This document shows positions 34,273 to 46,986 of a stretch of 64,000 bases of DNA, piece by piece (the first letter of the stretch is position 1; each line of letters opens with the position of its first letter). Position numbers and translations under genes: made by a program. Location: assembly GCA_028274465.1 (NCBI GenBank), contig CM051458.1:20723566-20787565 (forward strand), read 5' to 3'. The notes beneath the pieces were generated by a model that was not told the DNA's origin, did no database searches, and saw nothing but the letters and a program-made list of their open reading frames with translations. Source of the stretch: Plantago ovata (lineage: Eukaryota; Streptophyta; Magnoliopsida; Lamiales; Plantaginaceae).

Positions 34273-37200
34273 ATGCAAAAATATTTACACGCTAATGCAG
34301 ATATAGAGCAGAACAACCAGAAAGAGAAGAACGTATCTGTAAGAGAATACTATTGCTACATGTTTCAGATAAGGAGGTCAGACAAAACAAACATATTACG
34401 GACAGGAAGAGTGGCACAACAATTTATCATCGACTGCTATATAAAGTTGGAGACGCAACGCCTAGACTTCATTAGGCTAAATCAGAAGAAACAAATCCGA
34501 ACAGAGACATTGCAAAGTCTAAAAGACAGTGTTGCATCCGACGATGTGGTAAGCACAGATGACATTGGTAGAAGGATATATATTTACCAAGCTCATATCA
34601 GGGTAGCCCTAGAGATATGAATTGTAGATACATGAATGCTCTTGCATTGGTGCAAAGGTATGGGAAACCAAACTTCTTTATAACAATGACATGTAACACA
34701 AAATGGAAAGAGATACAGGATGAACTGTTACCTGGCGAAGAAGCACAAAACAGGCCAGACCTATTGACAAGAGTTTTCCATGCAAAAAATAAGAGGTTGA
34801 AAGAGGAACTTATACACAAGAAAGTGCTGGGTGATGTTATAGCTTATTTCTACGTAATAGAATTCCAAAAGAGGGGACTGCACATGCTCACTGGCTACTC
34901 ATAATGGACAAGCCATACCAACTAACATCACCGGAAGCATATGACACATTTGTCAGCGCAGAGATTCCCAACAATGAAACACAACCACACCTCTATTCAT
35001 GCGTTAAAAAACACATGATGCATGGTCCGTGTGGAAACCTCAACTATAAAAATGTTTGCATGGTGGGAGGAGATACAGATGAGTCAAAGAGCTGCAAGAA
35101 CAAATTCCCAAAACAGTTTGCAGAAACAACATCTCACAGGCCAAACTCTTATCCAAGTTATATGCGCAAAAACAATGGGAGAACTGTGTTTACCAGAAAC
35201 CACGAGCTCGACAATAGATGGGTAGTTCCGTACAACCCATATCTGCTAGCAATGTTGACTGCCATATAAATGTCGAAATATGCTCAGATATCAAACTCGT
35301 GAAGTACTTATACAGTATGTGTGCAAGGGGACCGACAAAGTAAAGTACTCAATTGAAAAACCTTCTGAAGATGGGAAGATAGATGAAATAGAAAACTTTC
35401 AGGATGCTAGATGGGTATGTGCACCAGAATCAATTTGGAGACTCTATGGTTTCAATATGAACCAAATGAACCTCCAGTAAATGAGCTACCACTGCATTTA
35501 GAAAACATGCAACGATCAGTATGCGAGTCGGATTGGATGTAATGAAGTGATCAGCAACCCACTAAAGTTAAAAACTCCACTTACAGAATTCTTCGAGCTA
35601 AACAGAAAGAACCCAGCAGTAAGAGCAAAAAACCTTCTTTACAGAGAGTTCGTTGAAAAGTACAGATGGATTGATAAGACAAGGATATGGGTAGAAAGAA
35701 AAAATACCGAAAAGCCTGTTATCGGACGCCTTGTACCGATACGTTCAACTGAGGGGCAATTGTACTACCTAAGAGTACTGCTAAATAATGTCCGTGCGCC
35801 AACTTCTTATGAATATTTAAGGAAATTAGATAATATTACATATGATACCTTCAACGAAGCAGCCGAAAAAAGGGGACTACTCGAATCTGATTCTGACCTT
35901 AGAGACACTCTAAAGGAAGCATGTGGTTATAAGATGCCGTACTCTCTGCGAAGACTCTTTGCTATGATCCTGTACTACAATTCGCCATCTGACCCGTCTG
36001 CCCTGTGGGAAGAATTCAAGCAGGAAATGTCACATGATTTCCTAAGAGCGCCGAACACAACAGAAGAACAAGCATATAACATGTCACTCAAATCGCTGGA
36101 TATTTTCTTGCAGGTACAATTCTCATCATCAACTTCAAAATTTTATTGACATCATATAAAAAAAATTAGTTAATAAACTAAATTAATGAATGACTATGTT
36201 CTAAAACTGTTGCTAAAAGTATAGTTATATATTATAAACAGTACACAATAAATAAGAAACAAACATTTTTTCTTACTAAATAAATAAGATTCTGAAACAA
36301 TCAAAAATCAAAAATACAAGAACAAACAAGAGACAAATATAAACCTAAAAATAATAACTCATAGAAGAATGTAATATATAACAAAATAAAGCTGCTTTTC
36401 AAATAAATTTATAACTATTTGTTGCCATCTTATGATGTAAATTTTGTTGTTCAATACACTCTGATTTGATTGTTTGCCATCATAGTTAGTAATATGATAT
36501 CCTTTTTCAAAATATTTATCTAATTTGTCATCTATAACTGAAATTTGTAAGGAAACAAAATCCACTCTAAACAGCAACATAAACAAAATCATGCTGTAAC
36601 TCATATAATTTCTCTACTCCCATAATGATGCTAGCTAGACATTTGTATAGCAACATCTACATATATAGAATATAAATAACACAGACTTGCAATCAACAGA
36701 AGGAGATGCTTTTCAAATACAACATAATAGGATAAAGAAAGCCAAGCTTCTCAATTTCTCCAAGATTATGATAATTAAACAGAATATATTAAATGTTGCA
36801 GAATTACAGCAAATCAATAAATGATTACAGACTGGTACCACACGATGTACAAGGGACTCAGCAAGAGAGACATTCAAGGAACTACAGGAGTGAAATTGAG
36901 ATAATTGTTTCAGAAGCAGACATGAATGCAGTAAAGCTGCTAAACAATGATCAGAAACATGCTTTTCAGGAGATAATAAGTGCAATAAATGGGAACAAAG
37001 GAGGCGCCTTCTTCCTTGACGGGCCTGGAGGAACAGGTAAAACATTCCTTTACAGAGCTTTACTAGCTCATATAAGATCTCAAAACAAAATAGCACTTGC
37101 TGTAGCAACTTCAGGAGTAGCTGTGTCCCTCTTGCCCGGAGGACGAACTGCACATAACAGATTTGGTTTCCCAAACGAAATAGAAGAGATGGTGTCATCG

Positions 37201-38364
37201 TCAATAAGTAAGCAAAGTGGTGATGCTCTTTTAATTATCGAATCAAAACTGATAATATGGGATGAGGCAACAATGGCAAATCGCAAGCTGATAGAAGGGC
37301 TAGACAACCTCCTTCAGGATTTGACAGGGAATCATGAGATCTTCGGCGGAAAGACAGTAGTGTTTGGGGGAGATTTCAGACAGACAGTCCCAGTAGTAAA
37401 AAGAGGATGAAAACAAGAAACTGTTAATGCGTGCTTAGTCAAATCTTACATACGGCCACTATTGCATAAGCTAAGGTTGACCGTTAACATGAGAACCAGG
37501 GAGGACCCCCAATTTATGGAATTCCTGATGAGAATAGGGGATGGTAAGCAACCAACAGAGAGAGGAGAGAAGATCCAACTTCCGGAACCAATGTGCATCA
37601 AATATGGAGACTATGAAAAGCCACTTGAACATTTGATAGCACAAATATACCCCACATTTGATGCATTTCGCACCAATCCTTACTCTGTTATGGATAGGGC
37701 AATCCTTGTACCAAGAAATGACTGTGTGAATGAAATAAATGAATCTCTAATCAATGAGTTCCCCGGGAAGATGTTTGACTATTACAGCATTGACAAAACA
37801 GATGACCCTTCGCAACAAGTTCATTACGAAGATTTCTTGAATGACACGAACATACCAGGTTTCCCACAGCATCACCTAAAGCTAAAAATCAACTGCCCAA
37901 TAATGATGATGAGAAATCTGAATGCAGGAGAAGGGCTCTGTAACGGGACAAGGCTTGTTGTAACAGCACTGGGAGAAAAAGTCATAGAGGAAAAAATAGC
38001 AGCGGGAGAACATACGGGAAGGTACGTTCTAATACCAAGAATAAAACTCCAACCAAAGAAAGACCTAAAATGTCGAATACCTTTCAAGAGAACACAGTTC
38101 CCCATTAAACTATGTTTTGCAATGACGATTAACAAGGCGCAGGGACAAACACTGGATCGAGTTGGAATATATTTGCCACAACCAATATTCTCACATGGCC
38201 AACTATATGTTGCGTTGTCCAGAGCCCGGAAATCATCTGCAGTGAAGGTATTGATAAAGCCGGCCACCGTAGATTCTAACGAGTACACCAAGACAACGAA
38301 TATTGTATACCGGGAGATACTTGACACACAAGACCAGCATGAGGTAATATATTTAACAAATTAA
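34273..38364 (+). pseudogene. Helitron Rep/helicase (RepHel) gene, frame-broken
   Basis: The N-terminal Rep part holds YYCYMFQIRRSDKTNILRTGRVAQQFIIDCY (Helitron-like N domain) and KPNFFITMTCNTKWKEI. The HUH motif region (34874-34888) is hit by a one-base loss, so the frame reads GLHML instead of GLPHAH. A ~688-bp GT-AG intron (36114-36801) precedes the Pif1-type helicase. That carries Walker A GPGGTGKT, Walker B WDEA, FGGDFRQTVPV, and C-terminal motifs CFAMTINKAQGQTLD and GQLYVALSRARK. Rep would nick and join strands; the helicase unwinds them. Further frame shifts occur near 34600, 35265 and 35315, and a stop at 37408-37410 follows VVKRG. At least five disruptions, so non-functional. Confidence 0.88.
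36114..36801 (+). other. Intron of the RepHel gene
   Basis: CAG|GTACAATT … ATGTTGCAG|AATTACAGC joins DIFLQ to NYSKSINDY in phase 0. AT-rich with no inserted gene. Confidence 0.7.
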
Positions 38365-39114
38365 TTTGTTATTTATGCAATATATTTTATTTTTTTAAAA
38401 TGTATATATTCTTATGTATTTTATGAACAAGAATATATAGTGTATGTCATGCTTATTAAAATAACATAACATGATTGCATTAGGTACAAGATTGAGCGTA
38501 TCTTAAAAGCAAAAGATAATCAACACGCAAGAGGTGGCGATCGAATTCTCTAAGATAAACAAGGTAACAAAAGAAGAAGTTGAGAAGAATAGATGAACAA
38601 ACGCCCTGATAACTCAGGACACCGTCTATGTAGAGCGCACCGTAGTGCATAATGTTCAAGTTTTATAAGTCTATAGTAAAAACAGTCTTTCTCCATTTTA
38701 TTACCCATGTAACCTTTTGCATAAACATTTTCAAAGATGTTATATTATTTACAATTTATTTTCTCAGACTGACTTTTATCACAGAGCAATATAGGTACTA
38801 TATAGTTACACAATACCACACATAATCCGAATTTCAGTATACGGCTTCATTTTAATTCGAATCAAATTTCAAAGTATAAAAAAAAAAAAAAAAAACAAAT
38901 CAATCTTACACAGATAAATCTTTAAAAAAAACAAAAAAAAAAATTCAAATAGACAATTTATCAAGCACCTGGCGTGCATAAAATTAATAGAGAGGTTAAT
39001 TCACCGTTCACTAATTTGAAAACATCAAAATCAACAATTTGATTATGATTCTTGTTGACTAAATCATTTTCCAGTAGCTGCTAATTTGCTGAAACTAAGT
39101 GATAATAATTAGTG
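38365..39114. other. Helitron 3' non-coding part
   Basis: AT-rich with A-tracts near 38878-38945. No gene recognised. Confidence 0.5.
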
Positions 39115-39360
39115 CTACATGGGAAGGTTGAAACGTGAACGTACCGGTGGAGGTGACGGGAGCCTGAGGAATGGAAATACCAGTCCGTCTCACCAATTTG
39201 CAATTGTGTGCCATTCTTTTCCAAAAATCTCCCTTGAAGTGTTCATCGCTGGTATCAGAAGTTTGTACAAACTGGAGTCTAGAAATGGGGAAGAAAGAGA
39301 AGCAGCAAAAGAGCGCTAGCAGCAGCACCAACAAGCCAGAGGTCGGGCCAACGGGCTAGG
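39115..39360 (+). pseudogene. Captured gene fragment inside the Helitron
   Basis: From 39282 it reads MGKKEKQQKSASSSTNKPEVGPTG and a stop, preceded by a leader-like segment. 39171-39353 matches 15503-15625 in reverse complement, apart from ~50 bp missing there. It lies between the helicase gene and the Helitron 3' end, where Helitrons commonly carry host gene pieces. The parent gene is not recognised. Confidence 0.6.
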
Positions 39361-39948
39361 AAACTACACGGCCAGAGATCATTTGATAAGACTAAACTTG
39401 TGCTTGCTGATTGCAATGAAATATTAAAAAAAAAAAAGTGTAAAAGATATAGTAAAAGAGAGGAGGAGAAATTGATAATTTATTCAAACAGGTGGCCTGC
39501 TGCTTAGTTGCTTTGCTTTTGTCATTTGTGAAGTTCATTTTTCCTGGAGTTTTGTTATTTTTAGTTGTGGTGTTTATTTTTAGTAGTAAAAATTGCGTTT
39601 CGGATTCAATTTTAATTATTTTTCAGAATACAATTTTATAATTAATTTAATTTATGCTCATATAAGCCTTAAACAGTTAAACCAAGTTTCAGAAAATCAT
39701 AACTCACCGACGGTTGTTGTATCTCACCGACAATTATTGTCCCAAATGGTAAAGAATTTGAATTCACTTAAACAAATTATCAGATTCGATTTTTGTGGGT
39801 GTAAAAAACATCGATGAGAGATAGTGCTTGTTTGAAGACATTTCATGACAACTTTTGATTTTAATTACTCAATTATTTAATTGTAAATTTTCATTTACTT
39901 ACGTTAAAATCAATTGAGTGAACATTATATATCTATAAACTACACGTA

Positions 39949-39980
39949 GCACACGCGTAGCGTGTGCCGATGAATTCTAG
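39949..39980 (+). repeat. Helitron 3' terminal hairpin and CTAG
   Basis: 8-bp perfect stem GCACACGC/GCGTGTGC with GTA loop, nine-base spacer CGATGAATT, CTAG, then host T at 39981. All spacing rules of Helitron 3' ends are met. Confidence 0.9.
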
Positions 39981-39981
39981 T

Positions 39982-40095
39982 AATATAATAAGCCGGTTGA
40001 TTCAATCAATTGATTGACCTACCAATCAATTTTAGACTGTTGATCTTACCTATTCAGTTTCAATCTAGTGCGTACATATGTCATTATTTTTTTTA
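39982..40095 (+). repeat. Dispersed repeat, copy B
   Basis: Abuts the Helitron 3' end. It is ~90% similar by eye to copy A at 30883-31005. Confidence 0.8.
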
Positions 40096-40228
40096 TTGTT
40101 TTTACTTTAATTTATCTTTTCAATATATTTTCATCATCTTCTCATGTCCTCTTTTACCTTTTCCTCCAAAAGTTACAAATCGACATCATCTTTCTCACCA
40201 CCGGCCCAGCTCACCGTCGGCCTCACGA

Positions 40229-40233
40229 CGGAG
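40229..40233. repeat. Target-site duplication CGGAG (left) of the chromovirus
   Basis: CGGAG precedes the LTR at 40234 and recurs at 45199-45203. Confidence 0.88.
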
Positions 40234-40466
40234 TGATAGAAGGAACTAGAGCGCTATGACTTACTGTAGAAGAAACTAGAAGAATTGTATTATCATCAGA
40301 AACATAACCGCTCTCAATGAGCTACAGAGTATTTAAAAGGGGAAGAACAAGCCAGTTCCTTCCCGCTATTCAAAGACCGTTGATTACAAAACGCGTGTCA
40401 CAATCCTATAACACACGACTTAAACCACACGAACTAGTAGTAACGAACTAAGACGCATTCGTAACA
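40234..40466 (-). repeat. 3' LTR of the chromovirus
   Basis: Begins TGATAGAAGG and ends TCGTAACA. Matches 44968-45198. Confidence 0.93.
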
Positions 40467-40494
40467 TCCCATTCTCCTTATTTTTAGCTTGACC

Positions 40495-43359
40495 TCAAGC
40501 TGCATCCTCGAGCCCAGGGAACTTTGCAACGATCTCATGATAGCTCTCCCAAGTAGCCTCCTCTTCCGGTAAGTGCTCCCACTGCACAAGCACTTGTACA
40601 ACAGCCACATTGTTCTTTTTAATCATTCTTCTAGCCAAAATCTTGACTGGAACAAGAGCACCATCTTCATCCATATGAGGCAATGTAGGGGATATATTTT
40701 CAGCCAAGCCCATATGCTTCTTTAATAAAGATACATGGAAAACTGGATGTATCTTACTTCCAGCAGGTAATGCCAACTTGTAGGCCACTTCTCCTATCCT
40801 CTCTGTAACTTGGAAAGGCCCTGCATACTTGGGACTTAATTTCCAAACATCACTGCTTCTGATCGAAAACTGTCTGTAAGGCCTCATCTTAAGGTAAGCC
40901 CAGTCCCCAACATCAAACTGTCTCTCAGACCTGTTCCTATCATCCATCAATTTCATCCTCTCTTTAGCTAGCTGTAGGTTCGACTTAACCTTAGCTATGA
41001 TTTCCTCCCTTCTTGTAACCAACTCTTCAACTCCAAAGACGGTCATGTCCGGCAAGTTAGAAGTTACAAGGGAAGCTGGCTTGTAACCAAAAAGCACTTG
41101 AAATGGACTCATTCCCAAAGAAGTGTGGTGACATGTATTATACCACCATTGCGCCAACGATAACCAAGAATGCCATTTTCTAGGGGCCTGACCACACATG
41201 CATCTCAAATAATTCTCAAGACATTGATTTACCCTCTCCGTTTGACCATCAGTTTGAGGATGGTAAGCTGTACTTAGAAGCCTGTGAATGCCCAGCTTAA
41301 TGAGAAGCTCTTTCCAAAATTTGCTAGTGAAAACTTTGTCTCTGTCAGATATCATACTCATGGGCACACCATGAACTTTACAGACATTGTCCAGAAATAA
41401 TTGTGCCACTGTAGATGCCGTGAAGGGATGGGATAGTGGAATGAAATAGGCGAACTTGGAAAACCTATCCACCACCACCAGTATTGAGTCCATACCAGCA
41501 GACTTGGGCAACTTTTCTATGAAATCCATAGAAACATGCTGCCATGATTGCTTAGGCGTGGGAAGTGGCTGGAGAAGACCCGGGGAATTAACATGTTCTC
41601 CTTTACTCCTTTGACATACCAAACATTCACTCACTACCTTTTGATAGGTTGCTCTTAGAGAAGGCCACCCAAACACCAGATTTACTCGATGATAGGTGAC
41701 TGATATCCCTGAATGTCCTCCCTCTGTACTGCCATGCATCGTCTGTACTACTAATTCTCTGTAATGGCCATTACTCCCAACATAGAGTTTGCCTTTGTAT
41801 CTTAAGAGCCCTTGCTGCATAGATATATAACTGAGATTTTGAGATCCTGCAGAATGAAGAATTATTGCTTCTTTAGCATCCTGATCACCCTCATAGCTTG
41901 CCATTAGTTCCTGAATCCACTGAGGTTGGACTACAGAAAGAGCATAATACTCAGTGTGCTCATCAGCAACTCCCCTTCTTGAAAGAGCATCAGCTACTTT
42001 GTTATCCGGACCTTTTTTATATTCGATCCTGTACTCCAAACCCAACAGCTTTGTCATATATTTATGTTGCACTGGGGTATTAAACTTTTGATCCACCAGA
42101 AATTTCAAACTTCTTTGATCTGTTCTGATAATGAATGGGGCATGTAGAAGATAAGATCGCCATTTTTCCACTGCTAATAGAATAGCAAGGAATTCTTTCC
42201 CATAGATAGATAAGCCAAGATTCTTTGGCCCGAGTGCTTTGCTTACATAGGCCAAAGGATGTTCCTCTTGCATAAGAACCGCCCCAAGTCCTCCATAACA
42301 TGCATCAGTCTCCAACACAAACACTTTACTGAAATCTGGCAGTTGCAACACAGGTACAGTGCACAAAAGTTTCTTCAACTCTTCAAATGTTTCTTGAGCT
42401 GCTGCAGACCATTGAAACTTCCCTTTCTTGGTCAATTCTGTAAGTACTCTAGATTTTGAACCATAGTTAGCACAAAATTTTCTGTAATAACCAATCATCC
42501 CCAAGAAACCACGTAGTTGTTTAAGATTAGTTGGCACTGGCCAATCCATCACACATTTCACTTTATTAGGATCGACTGCCACTCCTTCTTTGCTGATCAC
42601 ATGGCCTAAGTATTCTACTTGAGATACCCCAAATGCACATTTGGATTGTTTAGCAAACAACTGATGATTCCTCAAAGTCTGAAACACTAAGAGTAAGTGT
42701 TCCTTATGCTGTACTGCATCCTTACTATATATCAAGATGTCGTCGAAGAAGACCAGTACACACACACCAATAAGCTCTTTGAATACTTCATTCATCAAAT
42801 TTTGGAAAGTGGCTGGTGCATTTGTCAAGCCAAATGGCATGACTGTAAATTCATATAGGCCAGAAGAAGTGACAAAAGCTGTTTTTTCAATGTCACGAGG
42901 TTTCATTCGTACTTGATGATAACCAGCTCTTAAGTTCACTTTAGAAAAAATAGAAGCCCCATGTAACTTATCTAACAAATCATCTATGAGTGGTATAAGA
43001 TAATTATCCCTTATTGTCAGAGAATTTAGCTTCCTGTAGTCAATGCAAAACCGCCATGATCCATCCTTTTTCTTTACTAGCAACAAAGGACTGGAATATG
43101 GAGAATGGCTTGGTTGTATAATACCCATCTCCAACATCTCTTTCACTAACTTCTCTATCTCATGCCGCTGCATATATGGATATTTGTATGGTGCTTGTTT
43201 AAATGGTTCCACCCCAGGTTTGAGTATGATTTCATGATTGCAAGAGCGCATAGGAGGGAGAGTAGATGGCGTGGCAAACACATCTTTAAACTGAATCAGC
43301 AAATCATCAAACATGCGCCCAGATTGCTGAACAGATCCTTCTCCTACTGAACTCACCAT
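40495..43359 (-). CDS. Chromovirus pol: RT, RNase H, integrase, chromodomain
   Basis: A 954-codon open stretch on the minus strand. [23 protein letters not shown] and [12 protein letters not shown] (YxDD-type). RNase [18 protein letters not shown] … ADALSRRG. Integrase: [11 protein letters not shown] … [11 protein letters not shown] zinc part, [20 protein letters not shown] and [18 protein letters not shown] core. The C-terminal module [19 protein letters not shown] is followed by the chromodomain ([19 protein letters not shown]). Chromodomains of this group help target integration to silent chromatin. Element sequence, not host. Confidence 0.9.
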   Translation of the reverse strand: MVSSVGEGSVQQSGRMFDDLLIQFKDVFATPSTLPPMRSCNHEIILKPGVEPFKQAPYKYPYMQRHEIEKLVKEMLEMGIIQPSHSPYSSPLLLVKKKDGSWRFCIDYRKLNSLTIRDNYLIPLIDDLLDKLHGASIFSKVNLRAGYHQVRMKPRDIEKTAFVTSSGLYEFTVMPFGLTNAPATFQNLMNEVFKELIGVCVLVFFDDILIYSKDAVQHKEHLLLVFQTLRNHQLFAKQSKCAFGVSQVEYLGHVISKEGVAVDPNKVKCVMDWPVPTNLKQLRGFLGMIGYYRKFCANYGSKSRVLTELTKKGKFQWSAAAQETFEELKKLLCTVPVLQLPDFSKVFVLETDACYGGLGAVLMQEEHPLAYVSKALGPKNLGLSIYGKEFLAILLAVEKWRSYLLHAPFIIRTDQRSLKFLVDQKFNTPVQHKYMTKLLGLEYRIEYKKGPDNKVADALSRRGVADEHTEYYALSVVQPQWIQELMASYEGDQDAKEAIILHSAGSQNLSYISMQQGLLRYKGKLYVGSNGHYRELVVQTMHGSTEGGHSGISVTYHRVNLVFGWPSLRATYQKVVSECLVCQRSKGEHVNSPGLLQPLPTPKQSWQHVSMDFIEKLPKSAGMDSILVVVDRFSKFAYFIPLSHPFTASTVAQLFLDNVCKVHGVPMSMISDRDKVFTSKFWKELLIKLGIHRLLSTAYHPQTDGQTERVNQCLENYLRCMCGQAPRKWHSWLSLAQWWYNTCHHTSLGMSPFQVLFGYKPASLVTSNLPDMTVFGVEELVTRREEIIAKVKSNLQLAKERMKLMDDRNRSERQFDVGDWAYLKMRPYRQFSIRSSDVWKLSPKYAGPFQVTERIGEVAYKLALPAGSKIHPVFHVSLLKKHMGLAENISPTLPHMDEDGALVPVKILARRMIKKNNVAVVQVLVQWEHLPEEEATWESYHEIVAKFPGLEDAA

Positions 43360-43404
43360 ACAGAAACAGCCAAATACTAACTGATCCTTCTTGGTAAGAG
43401 CTTT

Positions 43405-44944
43405 CTATAATGTTTCCCCAGACATTAAGCTCACACTTGCAGTAGAATTCAGCCCTGGCACCAACACTTTGTGCCCTTCATGGTCAAAAGTAATTGTATG
43501 GTTTTCATAATCCAATACAACCGGACCAAGTTTCTTCATCAAATCCACACCTAAGACCATGTCATAGCCCCCTAAAGGCAATACACCTACAGCAGCAGAG
43601 AATAGATGGCCTGCCATCTCCCAACTCAATTTAGGACATTTATAATTGCATTCAATCTTACCACCCCCTGCAACTGTCACCTGCAAAGGATTAGTGACCT
43701 CCAATTCACACTTAATCCTATGAGCTGCATTGGTATCTAGAAAACTATGAGTGCTGCCCGAATCAACCAATATTATCAGCTCCTTGTTTTGCACCTTTCC
43801 CACTAGTTTAATGGTATCCATGGGCACTTGTCCTTTGAGCGCATGTAATGAAACACCATAAGTATCTTCATCTGTTTCTTCACCACCAAACATAGAAGTA
43901 CTGCCACCTTCATTACATACTTCTTCCTCCACCATAATAATGAATAATTTTTTGCACTTATGCCCAAACTTATAAACTTCATCACAGTTAAAACATAAGC
44001 CCTTCTTCCGTCTCACATCAAGTTCTTCTTTACTTAATCTCTTGACAGGAACTGCTCTATTTTCACTTGCCTCCTTCTTTTCTTCTCTCGGCCAGCTAGG
44101 TACAGACTTAGGAGGTTGTTTATGAACTTTCTGCAGGGACTCAATCAACACCTCTTGCTTTCTGGCTATCAAATACGCTTGCTCTAGAGAATATGGTGCT
44201 AGCATCTCAACCATGTGGCGCACTTCCTCTCTCAAACCACTATAGAAACTGCGGATGAAGTAAAACTCATCCAGATATTTATTGTGTTTGCAACATAAAT
44301 GACCTAAGCTCCGCAAACTTTTCTATGTACTTATCTACAGACGAAGTTTGACGTAGTTTATTGAATTCCCCAATTAAATCATCTCCTCTTACTGCTGTAA
44401 ATCTCTGAATAAACATGTGAACAAATCGACTCCAACCCATGCCCTCTCGCCCCTCAACATTATCCAAATACCAAAATTCTGCTAAACCTTCAAGGTGAAG
44501 GCCAACCATCACAACCTTCTCAGAATCACTCATTGGATTCAACACAAAATATTTCTGACACTTGCGAATCCAACCGCGCAAATCAATACTAGCATCAAAT
44601 TTGGGAAAATCTACACGTGCAGAGCGATTAACAGGCAACACATTAGGATTCTCATTCTCAGAGTATACCTGTTTATCCTCCTTTGATTTGGCACCGATTT
44701 CAGCTGCTCGCCGATGGTCATCGCCGGTTTTCGACTGAGATAGCCCCAAAATCAGCGCGTGAATCTCCTCCAATCGCTTCTCCTGAGCTTCAGCACGCTT
44801 ATTTTGCTCCTCCGCCCGCGATTCATGTGCAGCAACCATCGATCTGTGCGAGTCAGCAAGCTCCCGCAACTCAGTACGAGTAGCGTCGACTGATTGCTCT
44901 AGCGCTTCAATTCGAACAGTATTGTTAGCAGTCACCATTGCCAA
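43405..44944 (-). pseudogene. Chromovirus gag and protease region
   Basis: Gag begins at 44944 close to the primer site. It has an N-terminal coiled-coil-like part and a gag core (RVDFPKFDASIDLRGWIRKCQKYF … LEGLAEFWYLDN). It ends with a CFNCDEVYKFGHKC zinc knuckle (~44010-43970). The protease segment reads ILVDSGSTHSFLDTNAA (~43770-43720). Treat as fossil mobile-element sequence. Confidence 0.82.
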
Positions 44945-44967
44945 ACCTCGAAACTCTGGATACCAAT

Positions 44968-45198
44968 TGATAGAAGGAACTAGAACGCTATGAATTACTG
45001 TAGAAGAAACTAGAAGAATTGTATTATCATCAGAAACATAACCGCTCTCAATGAGCTACAGAGTATTAAAAGGGGAAGAACAAGCCAGTTCCTTCCTGCT
45101 ATTCAGAGACCGTTGATTACAAAACGCGTGTCACAATCCTATAACACACCACTTAAACCACACGAACTAGTAGTAACGAACTAAGACGCATTCGAACA
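44968..45198 (-). repeat. 5' LTR of the chromovirus
   Basis: 231 bp, bounded by TG…CA, followed by CGGAG. Confidence 0.93.
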
Positions 45199-45203
45199 CG
45201 GAG

Positions 45204-45456
45204 CAGCCGATCGCTGCCCTATTCAATAAAAGATGTGAGCTATGACAATGCAAAGTTTCGCCAGAGATCTCTTCTCAAGCTTTCTTCTATTGCTTGCTTG
45301 CTTTATTGAGATCTCGCCCAATTTCATTTGCTTCCGATCACTTGCATTTATTTATTTATTTGTTTCAAGTCATTCGAGCTTCACTTGATTGTTTTCTATT
45401 TGTGTAATTAAATCATTTTGATGTATTTGATCTGCTTAGAGTTAATCGAGATTCAG
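45204..45456. other. Flank between chromovirus and helicase pseudogene
   Basis: Continues the pre-insertion sequence …CACGACGGAG/CAGCCGATCG…. It reads like a plant leader or intron; no coding recognised. Confidence 0.4.
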
Positions 45457-46986
45457 CACCTGCCGAATGGTTCCAGGGCTGGGTTTTTCCTTGGAGATGG
45501 TGCGGGCATGGGTAAAGGAAGGACAATTGCTGGATTAATATGGGAAAACTGGCACCATGGGAGAAGAAAGGCACTGTAAGCGTTGGCATTATATTCTAAC
45601 CAAGTGTGGCATGAATTACCATAGTAGCCCACATACCCCATTAGATCTTGTCGTTAATTTTCTAATGATATTATACAGTTGGATTTCCATCGGCCCCGAC
45701 TTGTATCATGATGCTTTAAGAGACTTACATGATGTTGGAGCAGGATGCATAGAAGGTAAATACAAGTTTACGACAATAAGTTCATTCTCACTAGCTAAAA
45801 TTGGATGTATTTTCCATTTTTCTAATTGTTTATTTTGTATTACTTTGGTTGTGGAATCTATTAGTTACATTTGATGGGTAGAGCCCTATCCAGATAATTA
45901 ATTGCAAATGTTTTTGTAATTTATAAATACATTGAAATTTGAAAACATATGGTTGTGTTGGGGCATGGGTCTTGATTCTGAAATTTGGAAAGTAATTCTT
46001 CCCTACATTGTTCTTGGTGTGTTGTGTGCGGTCTTTATAAACTATAAGATTATTAGGCCTAGCAGTATCTGAATTTGTCCTCATTGGCAGGGTTTTCTAC
46101 CATGTGCGTGGGAAATAAATGTAGACTGCCCAAGTGAAAAAAGTTGAGGAAGGAGAATATTGTGCTCATCATATTATGTTCGTCCTCTATACAGACTCTA
46201 CCTTTAGGTTGTAGAAGAGAGAGGAGAAAGAGGGGGGGGGGGGTCTACACCAAAACAAAGGAAATAAAAGAATAATAAACTGCTACTCAATCGTCTCTAA
46301 TTGATACTACCAGTGCCAGCAATTACCATGGGTGATATAAAGAAGTGTGAATTTTTCTCAATTTGTTTTCTTGGTATATGTTTTCTGCATTGGAATAATG
46401 TTATATGGTCAGTTTTTTCTGCAGAACCTCTTTTATTGAACTTCATGTATTTTTTTCTATTTCTTTTTGTTTGTGTGCGTGTGATTTGGTATGATCTTCT
46501 TGAACTTTCATGCTAATCCTTACCGTTAGAGTTCAAACCATAGTTCAATCTGATATAAACCTTATGGCTATCTTGTATTTGTATTTCTGACCGCTTGTTG
46601 GATTTTGATTTGACCTATCTATGTAGTGAGGGCACTGCACAAGCTCTCTTACTCTCAGATTGACAAGAAAGAGAATGGCTTTATGGAGGGGGTTATTTTC
46701 CTGACATATAGCAGCCTCATTGCATCTTCGGAGAAAGGCCAATCTCGCTTGAAGCAACTTGTAAAATGGTGTGCGACTTTGATGGACTAATTATATTTGA
46801 TGAGGCGAGTTATGTCTCCAGAGATAATTGAGACTATCGAGTTGCCTGATGTAAAGTAGATACTCACCTTTTGCATGAAAACGCTTAGTTGCCCTTTGCT
46901 TATTGTAGTGTCACAAAGCAAAAAATCTTGTCCCGGAAGCTGGAAGTCAGCCAACGAAGACCGGTGAAGCTGTTCTTGATATTCAG
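45457..46986 (+). pseudogene. FORGETTER1/strawberry-notch helicase gene fragment
   Basis: Four exon pieces: 45457-45576 ([40 protein letters not shown], with the Walker [12 protein letters not shown]), 45679-45755 (WISIGPDLYHDALRDLHDVGAGCIE), 46627-~46805 (RALHKLSYSQIDKKENGFMEGV… and FDGLIIFDE, the DEAD-like box) and 46909-46986 (CHKAKNLVPEAGSQPTKTGEAVLDIQ). Together they match the N-terminal helicase core of plant SNO/FGT1, a nucleosome-remodelling-associated factor of about 1250 residues. The first exon lacks a normal donor, exon 3 changes frame after VKWC, and the rest of the gene is missing. It is a decayed or captured fragment. Confidence 0.85.

Larger units (their letters stand above)
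31380..39980 (+). mobile_element. Helitron with RPA-like and RepHel genes; 5' end not fixed
   Basis: The 3' end is canonical: stem GCACACGC (39949-39956), GTA loop, GCGTGTGC (39960-39967), nine bases, then CTAG (39977-39980) and a host T. On the same strand lie an RPA70-like gene (31862-34220) and a Rep/helicase gene (34273-38364), the standard cargo of autonomous plant Helitrons, which move by rolling-circle replication. A captured gene fragment lies between helicase and 3' end. The 5' terminus (TC…) was not located with certainty; 31386 and 30639 are candidates. The Rep and RPA frames are broken, so this copy should not move on its own. Confidence 0.83.
40234..45198 (-). mobile_element. Chromovirus-type Ty3/gypsy LTR retrotransposon, 4965 bp
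   Basis: LTRs at 40234-40466 (233 bp) and 44968-45198 (231 bp) have CGGAG target duplications on both sides. On the minus strand the 5' LTR is followed by a tRNA-iMet-like primer site (TTGGTATCCAGAG, ~44967-44954), gag, and a pol ending in a chromodomain. A purine tract lies next to the 3' LTR (AAGGAGAATGGGA, ~40479-40467). Short LTRs and a total near 5 kb suggest a Reina-like clade. The LTRs differ at about five bases plus two indels by eye, giving roughly 0.8 million years at 1.3e-8. It is nearly whole with a small number of breaks. Confidence 0.92.

Noticed and set aside
45830-46084. Minus-strand coding region
   Set aside because: It lies in intron sequence of the helicase fragment, with no motif or splice logic.
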